NCBI GenBank assembly: GCA_015832175.1
Contig: WJXW01000015.1
Coordinates: forward strand, 1,539,725-1,603,724
Source: Paraphaeosphaeria minitans
Taxonomy: Eukaryota > Ascomycota > Dothideomycetes > Pleosporales > Didymosphaeriaceae
Direction of reading: 5' to 3'
Length of the DNA stretch: 64,000 bases
Below, piece after piece: positions 45,045 through 54,417 of this stretch. Within the stretch, counting starts at the first letter, position 1. Each line of letters starts with the position of its first letter. Below the pieces are notes generated by a model. The model had not been told where the DNA came from and made no database searches. It saw only the letters and a program-made list of their open reading frames with translations. The position numbers and the translations under genes are program-made.

Positions 45045-46586
45045 AGTATATAAAATGGTGTCCAGCAGTCGTGAACGAAACGCATACTGACAGGAGATAG
45101 AACCCATGCACGACTTAGCTCACAGGCAGGCCATCATGCCGAGCTTACAGCAGGGAAATATTAATTGCAACACTGCCATAGACTTGTGTGTCGGGAAGGA
45201 TCGATTTCGCTTCCTCTATGCGACCGGCAACCGAGCACGTTAAGCAGAACGGTTGGTTAAGTTCTCAGACTGGTTCGGCAGCGGCTTCCGACTTTAAAGA
45301 AGCTATAAATAGGAAGTTCCGTTAGCCCCACCTGTGCATGTCGCTCGAAAGCGACAATCCAGACTTGCGCTGGTGGTTCCCTGCCAAGCGCTCGGCCAAT
45401 AGTGGGTTAAGTCATAAGCGATGTTCCTTTTCTTTACTAACAGTTTAACAAGCGCACGTCGCACGTCACGCTAACTAGAGCTATTGCGGTTGTGGGTTAG
45501 ATGGCTACTTTGGCATACGAGACCTCAGTCTAATACTCTCAGCTTTAAGTGTTTAGTAGTACCATACTGGAGATGCGAGATCCCAAAGGTGGAGTCAAAT
45601 TAGGATTTGTCTGGAGCGCTACACACGAGCTCGGCTCTTTTTTCGTCTCTGTCCACGAAATTACAACTACCAATCAAGTGAAGGGCAACGAAGCGTGTAC
45701 ATGATTAACTTGGGACCTAATAAGCTCGAATGTTATGCCCGCTTGCATTTCTGATTTTACGCAATGCTTTGACTTTGCTAGGGCTCGTGTATACATCAGA
45801 ACCTGCGTTGTTAATGTAATCCTTAGAGGTCTAATAGTCGAAAGAATCAACCTAACGTTAGTCCATCTCACGAGCTATACCGTGCAATGTCCAACCTTAC
45901 GATTTCGTCTCATGTTTACCCCAACTTAGCAAAGGCCTAGCTCTCTTCTACAATATGTCTAATAGGCTTAGAGTCTTCCGCAACCAAGCTAGACGAATGT
46001 AGGAAAGAGCGTGGCCTAGCGGTGTGAGTGATTTGCAGCTTACACAATAGAGGGGGAAGTGCTGAGGACTGTAAGACGACAGTATGCGTGCTTCTACGAA
46101 GAGTACAAGCCACCTGCTAACTATAACGCTGGTGTTAGAAAATAGAATTTTCTGTATTACGATAACAACTTGGGAGGAAAGAAAAACTCATTATGTGTTC
46201 TTCTTTAATGTAAGGGTGATTGAATTTGCGCCTTGAGCTAATAATGGTAATGGTGATAGCAATGGTTATACAATATCAGCACCCATCCGTATCTTTGTAA
46301 TGCCACTGAGGCGACGCTGGTGAAAAGTGTTGCTAATGCAATAACGTGAATCGAATGCGTATACGTTGCTGTAAGTGAGCATCAACAACGCTAAACGTGA
46401 CGGCCTGGGGTGTACTAAAGGATTATGTCATGTTCTGCCTGCGTCCTGATGTGGATGTCGCGCGACTCTCTGTAGGCTCTGGTTAATGCATGATGAAGGT
46501 TCGCGGCGATAATATTCGCGCCGACAAGCAATTTGATGGCTAGCGATAAGTGAGCGACCTTACGTTCGTTATGCGCTAACTTAGTA
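45045..46586. other. AT-rich, stop-riddled sequence
   Basis: No intact gene. Around 45105-45300 a coding-like remnant reads VGKDRFRFLYATGNRAR, a stop, then AERLVKFSDWFGSGF; the family is not clear. The rest is AT-rich with frequent TAA and TAG, consistent with old RIP-mutated repeats. Confidence 0.4.
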
Positions 46587-46760
46587 GTCGCATTACTGCT
46601 AACGTCTGTCACTGTATGGCGAAAAACACTGTGGGCCGAGAACAACCAATGAGAAGGCAACAATGATAGATAAGTCAGCAGTCCGCATCATCTAATTGGT
46701 TGTTCTTGGCCCACAGTTTTTTTCGCCGTGCAGAGATAGACGTTAGTTACATTACTTGAG
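46587..46760. repeat. Long inverted repeat, possible MITE
   Basis: Arms at about 46587-46650 and 46695-46760 are inverted copies of each other. The best 38 bp (46613-46650 against 46695-46732) include GGCGAAAAACACTGTGGGCC and GAACAACCAAT, with four or five mismatches. Similarity continues outward through CTAACGTCT. The loop is 44 bp. A foldback or miniature inverted-repeat element is the simplest reading. Confidence 0.65.
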
Positions 46761-47002
46761 ACACCACTGTGTGACTCTCAGTACCTTCCATTACTTCATG
46801 CTCATCCCTATGTCAAGAAAATAGACGAAAGATCCTGAAGTGCATGTGATTGAACATCTTATATGAAAAAAAAACCAAAGCTAACTTAACGTTAAATGTC
46901 CTTTCGAGAAGCATATTCTGAATTGAATCGACGCGAGGCGAATATGAAATAAACTTGCTTTAGATAAACTTTCTCTGGTCTAGAATGCTTCAATGATTTC
47001 TA

Positions 47003-48121
47003 TTATGGAGACAATCGTCCAGAACGTCTCTGAATCCGTCCGTCTAAGCACACAGTCCCAGCGGCCAGTGGCTGAGGGAGCGCGCAGCCTTGATTGCAGA
47101 TCCCAAAACGATGCTCATCTATGCAGAGAATGTCGTCTTCGGAATCGCACGGCACGCAAGCAGCAGAAGAGGCCACCGGAGCTACTGGCGAAGAAGGTGC
47201 AATTTGTGCGACATGCATCTGAGGCTCGACCGTGGACGTCCCCATGAGCACGACGTCTTCCCCTACGTTCGTCGTGGATGTAGACTGTGTTGGGCCCGCA
47301 GGAGCTGGTAATATCTGGTCCAGGGTCGCTGCTTCGCCGCCTTGGTGGTGCAGGCTACGTGAAGCACCCTCAGCAGGGCGCGTCATTCCAGAACCAACAC
47401 CCAGTGCGGTTACAGAAGCACACGCAGGCCCGTCGAGCGTTGTGGCGATCCTTGCCTGCATGCACGTCGTTACTGAGTCTCCTGGGTCTGGGAACGCATA
47501 ATCAAAACCTTCTACTGTTGAGCAAGCGCTGCGTGGCAGATTGGCGACGAACATGTCGGGCAGCTTCTCCAAGAACGTGGTGTCGTTTCCACCGCCGCCG
47601 ACTGAGATAGGAGCACAGTTCGTATACATCTCACGATCTCCTTCCCTATTGAACCAGGTCCAAGCAAACGTATATCTACCACTCGGCAGCCCCTTTGGTA
47701 ACGTGACATCAAACGTGGCCGCTCCGTGGCCTGTTGAACCTCTAGCGAGGTTACCGTCCGCGCTCGTTGGGCATCCGCCAATGACACTGTGCACTACCTT
47801 CCACTGGCTAGCTTTTGTGGGCTGTAGATCGTTTGTCACGGAAAACTGGCAGGACCCTCCAGCATGGACCGCGGACCCTAGAAAACTAACGGTCTGTGCT
47901 TCGCCAGCCGTCCAGTAGTTCATTCGAGTCAGGTCATACACACCTACTCGGAGTTTGCAGGGGAAGTCCAGACCAGAGTCATCCAATGGGGAATTGTTCA
48001 GGGTAGACCGACCGTAGGGCACAGGATGCTCAAGGATCATATGCGCCGCAGATTTTGAGAGTACCGTGAAGACGAACGCAAGCGACGCAATTTGGATCAG
48101 CATCGTACGGAAGCTACGCAT
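47003..48121 (-). CDS. AA11-type lytic polysaccharide monooxygenase
   Basis: A single exon of 372 residues. The signal peptide ends ...SKSAA, so the mature protein would begin with His27, as copper monooxygenases require. The second copper-brace His is His86 in SAVHAGGSCQF and the axial Tyr is Tyr166 in REMYTNCA. In mature numbering these are His1, His60 and Tyr140, which as far as I recall are the AA11 copper ligands. The context MILEHPVPYG and SGLDFPCK also fits the family. A low-complexity Ser/Pro/Thr linker (about 255-320) leads to a Cys-rich C-terminal module (CVPCDSEDDILCIDEHRFGI, then CNQGC), probably carbohydrate-binding. AA11 enzymes oxidise chitin. Secreted. It borders the AT-rich island but is undamaged. 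Confidence 0.85.
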   Translation of the reverse strand: MRSFRTMLIQIASLAFVFTVLSKSAAHMILEHPVPYGRSTLNNSPLDDSGLDFPCKLRVGVYDLTRMNYWTAGEAQTVSFLGSAVHAGGSCQFSVTNDLQPTKASQWKVVHSVIGGCPTSADGNLARGSTGHGAATFDVTLPKGLPSGRYTFAWTWFNREGDREMYTNCAPISVGGGGNDTTFLEKLPDMFVANLPRSACSTVEGFDYAFPDPGDSVTTCMQARIATTLDGPACASVTALGVGSGMTRPAEGASRSLHHQGGEAATLDQILPAPAGPTQSTSTTNVGEDVVLMGTSTVEPQMHVAQIAPSSPVAPVASSAACVPCDSEDDILCIDEHRFGICNQGCALPQPLAAGTVCLDGRIQRRSGRLSP

Positions 48122-48629
48122 GAGCCAGCTTTACGAGCGGGCATCTCGATTTATATGCTATTCCTCATTGTTTGATGCGGCCAGCAAGCTGATGGATATA
48201 CGGTACATAACGGTGTAAGCCGTCAGTAACGTGACGGTGGCCCGGTGGCAGCGTCCCAGCATCACGCCTACAAGCGATAAGCAGATTATTGAGAGAAGTA
48301 AAGAATGCAATGACATCTGCGGAGCGTTATTCGTATCCTTGCGTGATGATCAAATGTAATGGATTACTACACTGTGGTAAAGGAGTGAAGTTGGGCAACC
48401 TACAAACAGCCCAATGCGTATATACTTGTGTTCTACCTACCGGAATCTCACAAAATCTTGATGCCGATTTTGCGATCATGGCTGGGACAAATACTGCAAA
48501 ACGAGGACGCTGTAAGGAGCTGGGAGGCGCGGAGAGAAGGAATGGCACCCCCGGGAGTCCGTATCTGGCACCTTCTTCCGTACTAAACTAACAGCAGCGT
48601 TAGGCACAAAGCCGAAGAAGGCCGGTAAA
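48122..48629. other. Intergenic, no gene seen
   Basis: Upstream region of the monooxygenase gene; only short frames. Confidence 0.4.
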
Positions 48630-48995
48630 GTGGCACAGGCCGACGAAGTGCCACGTGGACGTCGTGGGAGCGACAGCCAATCCTTGGAGCCGATCGTCAC
48701 TGGTCCTGGAAGCAGTCCAATCAATGCCGACCGAAAAACGGGCGGGGAAACCGGCCAAAGCGAAATTTCGACACCAAAGAATGGCCGCGACTTGCCTTTG
48801 CAGGCTTCCAACAATGTTGCATGGAAGCAGATGCCGGCAGAGTTCCTTCACGACTTGGAGAGCCTCGACACGGCATTGGAATTTGTCGAAGGCACTCTTC
48901 GTAACCAATTTAGCGCCATCAGGATCGTAACTGCAGCGCTCAGACATCAAATCACGGAAAGTGACTTCTTGAGACTTGACACGGGCGGGAAATAA
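48630..48995 (+). CDS. Hypothetical helical protein, 121 residues
   Basis: The first 60 residues are polar and probably disordered. The second half is predicted helical from its heptad-like pattern (LHDLESLDTALEFVEGTLRN, then IRIVTAALRHQITESDFLRL). No family recognised. The start is not certain. Confidence 0.4.
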   Translation: MAQADEVPRGRRGSDSQSLEPIVTGPGSSPINADRKTGGETGQSEISTPKNGRDLPLQASNNVAWKQMPAEFLHDLESLDTALEFVEGTLRNQFSAIRIVTAALRHQITESDFLRLDTGGK

Positions 48996-49727
48996 CGTGG
49001 AGCACGTTGCCAGCGGTATTGGCTAAGTTGCGCGCAGAACTAGTATCGGAATGTTTCAGTTGTGACTTAATGGACTATATGGATGCCATCTATTTGTCGA
49101 TTCAACGTTAGCATTCTATATTCATCGTGAGAAATATCGAATCGTTTCCTTCATTCTGCGGGCGCCTTCGAAGCGACCAACCTGCACGAAATTAGCTTCG
49201 TCCACGATAGCAAGCGAACATGGGAGCTTAAGGCCCGACGGAGCTGCAATTGACTTGGACTACGTCCTGTGGGTGACGTTGCCCTCCATCGAAACACGAA
49301 CTATCATGTGCCGGTGGAAATAACAAGCCTCATCCGTCAGTGTCGAACAACTTCAATCGCATGAGACCGAGGTTCTATACGCCATTACCTTGGAGCAGTC
49401 ATGCTGCACCGTAGCCCGAGTGCAATCAATGCATGCGCTAAGTGAAGCTTGTTCGTGGCGGTCTTACTCGCTAGCATGTCAGGTCACACAGGCTTTTCAG
49501 ATTCATAGAAAGATGGAGGGCTAAGGGTAGTACGTGATCAATAGCTAGTCTAAACAAGCAACTCTCCAGATAATCGTATTTGAATTTTGTACTTACACGT
49601 AATTGAAATTCTGCCGGGGCGATGCGATGCTCCCCTTATTTCGCATGCGTGACCAAGTCGAAAGCTCCCATACCAGGATGTATGGAAGGCAGACCTCCCA
49701 ACAACCTCCCCATACTCAACTAGCTAG
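48996..49727. other. Intergenic, no gene seen
   Basis: May include a short 5' exon of the lipase-like gene: GATGTATGG near 49680 followed by TACTCAAC and GCTAG would make a 48-nt intron ending near 49727. Confidence 0.35.
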
Positions 49728-50895
49728 TATCCTGCCTGCGTGCTCTATTCGGGCGACACCTGCACACATTGCTGCCACGGAGAACGAAATGTCTGTAACC
49801 TTCCGTACCAGATTCGCGTAGCTAAAACAGTACCCAGCGCACCAGCTGCTTGGCCGTTGATACATCTGGCAGCTGCTTGTTCGGACGAAGCATACAATGG
49901 CGTTACCGTTTCTTTAGCGACCCCCTCTGCCGCACTGGAGCGGATTAAGATCAGCCAGCGCCGTACTAGCTCGCAGAGTCGGGTCACTGTCGTCGCCGTT
50001 TCTGGCACACGAGGTCTCAAAGACTGGATAGTGAACTTAAAGAAGGGCGCATCCGAGCCACGGGGGGTTTGGTTCGTAGCACCGCCAAATGATGGATCAC
50101 TTGAGTGCTGATGACTTCAAGGGCGGACAACGGAACCTGTGTCACACTGGATTCCTGGAGGCCGTCAAGATACTAATCAGCCCCCTCGCGGTTTCCCTAA
50201 GTGCTGTCGAAAGGGGATCAACGCTATTATTTACGGTGCACTCGGCAGGGGCTGCCATTGCGAGCCTTTTGTATGCGCACCTCAAATCGACCAAAACCTC
50301 TCGACTGCCCGAGACCGCAGCAGAATTCGACGCTATTCACTGCATCGTATTCGGGGCACCGCCTATATCGACCACTCCGCTTCCCGTGCATGGTGATGAG
50401 CGCTCAAATCATCAGGGCTCGTTATTTCTCTCTCTGATCAACGATGGCGATCCGATCATCGAGGCCGATATGGGCTATATAGCGAAGAAGTACCGTTGGC
50501 TGAAACCCTTCCGACCTCATTCACTTCTCATCGGACGGTCGTGGGATAACCGTGCAATGGAGCCAGGCTCAGGCATCGCAGCTAAGCTAGGGAGTAGGCT
50601 GTTTGCGAACTCAGGCACCCTTTTTTCGATGCGAGTAGAGTCCGCCACGCTGCCGCAGATAAGCATCAGGGTGACGGATAACAAAGAGCTAGACGAAGAC
50701 GGAGTCACGACGTGGATAGTGCACATAATGAAGATCTACCGGAAAAGAATCGCTACTCTGCTAGCGAACGGTGAGCCCATCGATGACAGATGCAAAGATG
50801 AAGAAGCATGCGCCAGTCACACCGTCACATCACGTAGGAATGCACATGTGGAAGAGGTTATGCTGAACGGGTGGATCGGCTTATTGTTATTGTAG
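49728..50895 (+). CDS. Class-3-like lipase
   Basis: Exons about 49728-50075 and 50122-50895. The 46-nt intron (GTAGCA donor, TGCTGATGAC branch region, TTCAAG acceptor) joins ASEPRGVWF to GGQRNLCHTGFLEAVK in frame. Family features of alpha/beta-hydrolase class-3 lipases are IHLAAACSDEAYNG, VVAVSGTRGLKDWIVNL (the region forming the oxyanion strand), and the nucleophile elbow LLFTVHSAGAAIASLLYAHL. The usual GHSxG is VHSAG here, with Ser kept. The candidate acid is in INDGDPIIEAD. No signal peptide is seen, and the N terminus is incomplete: there is no ATG in the first exon, so another upstream exon is likely. Confidence 0.65.
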
Positions 50896-51047
50896 ACGTG
50901 CGGGGTGGGGCAATCTTCTCCGCGTACCTGACAGCAGTGGCGCAACGGTCAGCTGTTTGAATCGCGGCAAAACTGCTATTCGATCACTGTCAACAGAGGC
51001 TCCGTGGAGGTTATAAGTGGAGATAGAAAAGACTTGTGAAACTCAGC

Positions 51048-51854
51048 ATGTCCCCCCTACTCCGGCTCCCCCAGGAGCTCCGTGACCAGATTTATCTCAC
51101 CATACTTTATGACGCGGACGGTCTTCTCTACAAGCAAGACAAAGATGGCATCAACAGGCTTTGCAGAAGGTCGACGCACCGGTCCTCTCGCAAGAGCATC
51201 CTCGCCGCGCTTCGCAGGGCTTTGCTCCGCCGGGCCTTTCCACGTTCCCGGACGCATCGAAGCGAAATCAACCAGCTCAAGTACGTCTGCAAGCAACTTT
51301 ATAAGGAGACCAAAGGACTGGCACTCCCTCAGAACCGTGTTATTCTCGAAGACAGCCGCTCCTTTAACGCCATGGAGCAGTGCGTCCCACTCTTCCACCG
51401 CTGGTCCATGCTTCGCCAAGTGGCGATCAAGTGCTCCTCGATGACTTTCGAAAGTGATTATGGCCAGGCTATGCTGATAGCGATCCTGAACTACTGCAAG
51501 GAGAATGTCGACGTGTCCGTGAGAGTCCACATACCGTATTGGTCCCAAGCCGACCCGAACTTTGTTCCCCGTGGTTTATCCTACTTGTTCGCGCTTCGGA
51601 AATAATCCGCACTCATCAAACGGCTTGCTCAGGCAACTTCGGTATCTTACCTCTTGGACGCTGAATCTGAGCAAGTCAGGATGAATGTGCAGGTGCCACT
51701 CAATCTCCGCTGGGTTCCCAGGGAAGAGAAATTCAATCCGTCGTTGTTCGAGCGCAACATTCGGAGACATCCTTTGCTCAGCTCGTCATCAGCACAGGCA
51801 GCTATAGAGGGCTTGAAGGAGCTGGCTGAAGGGTGGTTTATCCACGGTCTGTAG
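51048..51854 (+). pseudogene. 2EXR/F-box-like protein interrupted by a single TAA
   Basis: From ATG at 51048 the frame begins MSPLLRLPQELRDQIYLTIL, the Leu-Pro-x-Glu-(Leu/Ile)-Arg-(Asp/Asn)-x-Ile signature of the large fungal family of 2EXR/F-box-like proteins of unknown role. It continues through CKQLYKETKGLALPQNRVIL and MLRQVAIKCSSMTF to TAA at 51603-51605, then without frame change through SALIKRLAQATSVSYLLDAE and VPLNLRWVPREEKF to a stop at 51854. The part after the TAA is protein-like and in the same frame, so the TAA is probably one nonsense change (CAA to TAA would fit) in a protein of about 268 residues. Confidence 0.6.
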
Positions 51855-52676
51855 GGTGGGATTTCAGCACCTCTACGGTGACATGGGGTTATCTAAGCGC
51901 TTGTAATAAACGTTCATTCCCGAAGGTCAAGAACGAGCAGTGAAGTTCCATTTACTTTCCAGTATATTATATTTACAGATTTGCTTATTAAGTTAGCTAT
52001 CTATTAGTTAAATTAGTTGGTATATCAATGAGGTCATATGGTCGTAGTGACTGCATAACTGCATCTCCAGTCTTGCCCTGTTGACTCCTACGATTTCCCC
52101 GTAGCTACGGATGCAGTGAGAATTTGCAAGGCTTGTCAAGATCGATTGCAAGTCTTAAACTCCCAATTATACCTCTCTTGCGGGCTCTGAGTTGCGCAAG
52201 CGAGATACGACCTGGACCGGCGCCAAGTACAGACGGAGGCACGTTAGATTTTGCAGCAATAAGCTTTTCGTTAATTCGTTAATTTAACACCCCAGTGGGG
52301 CGTAGCCACTTCAACGCTGATGCTTTCAGACTGTATCTGTTCAGTAATTATTCTATTGTGGTTATTCTAACGTTACGCTAGGTTCGAAAAGGCCGGGAGA
52401 TCATGATAAAGTCACAAATCAAGCGCGGTACATGACGTACCCATGGTGGACCTGTGCAATGGGACAAATCGTCAATATTTGTCTGATTCCGTTGAACTCC
52501 ACGATCGCTCCCCTAACAGGCCACGATTAGACATATATTGTCAATATGATCATCATTATGGCCTTGCTCTATACAAGGATCCATTTGCATGGAAGTAGCT
52601 CCCTCACAAAGTACGTACTTGCCGCTGCACTTGCCTCCTGCTGGAACCTGCCAAGAGCTAGTGCTTTAGGCTGCCT
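51855..52676. other. AT-rich intergenic stretch
   Basis: AT-rich between 51940 and 52030 and again near 52260-52350. No gene recognised. Confidence 0.45.
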
Positions 52677-53102
52677 TCAAATCAATAGATGGGAGACTAA
52701 CTCTTTCTCACCCTCGTCCTCCTCTGCATGCTCCAAATTCCCTTCCGCGGCTGCATCATCGTCGGTGTCTTCCCAGAGCCTGGCGTACAGACCACTGAGG
52801 TCGTACCAATCATCCAGGTCATCGTCAAGGTCATAATAGGTGTCGGAGTTTGTACTGCAACTGTCATCTTCACTTGAGTCGTGCGGAACATACTCTTCTT
52901 CCGACTCACCTAGCTCATCCAGATCAATAAAAAGAAGGTCGTCGTCGTCCTCGCTCTCCTCGATGCTGCTGCCCTCTATCAATAGGTCGTCTGGACCAGC
53001 AGAGCTCTCAGCGAAGTAACTCTTATAGCTAGTAACCTTGCATTCACGAGGAAGGGTAGCCTTAAGGGATTGGGCGCCTGACCCGCTCAATGGTACAGTC
53101 AT
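52677..53102 (-). CDS. Acidic low-complexity protein, 141 residues
   Basis: From ATG at 53102 the frame is intact. Residues 40-130 are dominated by Asp, Glu and Ser (EESEDDDDLLFIDLDELGES, then EEEYVPHDSSEDDSC, YDLDDDLDDWYDL). Such acidic tails occur in histone- or ribosome-binding proteins, but no domain is visible and function is unknown. The opposite strand is open as well, as expected for such composition. Confidence 0.4.
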   Translation of the reverse strand: MTVPLSGSGAQSLKATLPRECKVTSYKSYFAESSAGPDDLLIEGSSIEESEDDDDLLFIDLDELGESEEEYVPHDSSEDDSCSTNSDTYYDLDDDLDDWYDLSGLYARLWEDTDDDAAAEGNLEHAEEDEGEKELVSHLLI

Positions 53103-53746
53103 GACTGTGAGAGATACAGGATACGTACAGAAGGCTCGCGAGTGCAGATACTCGCGGTCACCAGGGCGGGCTCGATCAACAGGAAGCTTAATTATACGAC
53201 CTGGGCCTCTAAATGCTTACGTCAATGGTGATTATTACTTTTACGGGTGATGAGTTGAGCATCAAACAGACGAAGACATGTGAGCCGTATTGTGCAATAA
53301 GAATCATCCGTATGGCAAAATACAGTTAAGCTGTGTAAGCGTGGGCATTGAGAGTTGCTAATACTGTTTCATCAACACATCTACAGTTATGGTTGCGCGA
53401 TGTATGGACACATTCGCGGAATCTAGCCATGATCATCTCGAGTCGAGCTGCTGACCTAAAAGCAGCGAGGTTGTTGGGATGCGGCTAAGCAAGAGCCACG
53501 ACGTGCAATTCTCCACATCTTACAGGACTACGTAATACACGTCAGGGCAGGTTGATGATGACGGGGATACGTGCCTGTTTGGAAGAGTGATAGAGTTTCG
53601 TAGTGCTCACGCTTGTAGATGCTTTTTACAAACCGTAAACACCAGAAATCACCAAACACGGAAGCGCTGTACTCCCCATAAGCCCAATGCACGAGGACGC
53701 ACGATCGTGCAGAGCTGTTAAATAACGTTCGTAACTCCTCGGCGGC
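53103..53746. other. Intergenic, no gene seen
   Basis: Divergent promoter region between the acidic and coiled-coil genes. No element assigned. Confidence 0.35.
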
Positions 53747-54417
53747 ATGCAAACCTACTCTCCAATCCCTGGACATCCAGAAACTTTCAGAGAGATGGCA
53801 GCTACCCAACCCGAGCTAGAGAAAAGCGACATCGAAAAAAAGCTGGTACAAATGCAGAAGAGTATCGCAGACTCCCTGGGCCACGAGCTACAACCTATAC
53901 GAAGATTATTGCAGGATCTTCATCTGCGTCAACAGTAATAATGTCACTGCTCGTTTGGACAACACGTGTTAAGAAATCGCAGGCAGAACAATTCCCTCGC
54001 AGCGCAACGGGATGCAGTGCTCATGGAGCTCATGAAGATGTATGTGCAATCAGGCGACGCTAAAGCCCAAGGAAACGAGTCACTTCAGCCGGTACGTTGT
54101 TGCCTGACTAAAAAGGGACCTATACTAACGCATGCGCGCAGCTAGCGCCACGCAATGTGGTAACTGGGGTTGCTGCAGCTGAATTTAAGACTCATCGAAG
54201 CGTGTTGCCGTCGGTCGAAGAGGAAGATCAAGATGGAGAAGATGGATTGCCTGCGGATAGCCTGGCTCACACATCTTCGGCCGGCGAGTCTGGAGACGAG
54301 GTAGAGACTTATGAGCCGCCAGACGTACTCGCCGTCCACTTCGAGGATCCTCCGACTGGGAAGAAAGGCTGTTGGGTATACCGTGGCTGCACATACCCCT
54401 CGTCGAGGCCAACCTGA
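53747..54417 (+). CDS. Three-exon coiled-coil protein of unknown function
   Basis: Exons 53747-53934, 53983-54091 and 54142-54417 give 190 residues. Introns are 48 nt (GTAATA...ATCGCAG) and 50 nt (GTACGT, TACTAAC branch point, GCGCAG), and both keep the frame. The first two exons form a continuous helix with a coiled-coil pattern (DIEKKLVQMQKSIADSLGHE, LLQDLHLRQQQNNSLAAQRD, VLMELMKMYVQ). The third exon is acidic and then ends in a small Cys-containing, basic tail (PTGKKGCWVYRGCTYP). MQTYSPIP at 53747 is the first ATG; MAATQPEL 48 bases on is an alternative start. No known family recognised. Confidence 0.6.

Noticed and set aside
46000..46080. tRNA-like stretch (GCGTGGCCTAGCGGT)
   Set aside because: No matching acceptor or T-loop (GTTCRANNC) and the arms do not pair.
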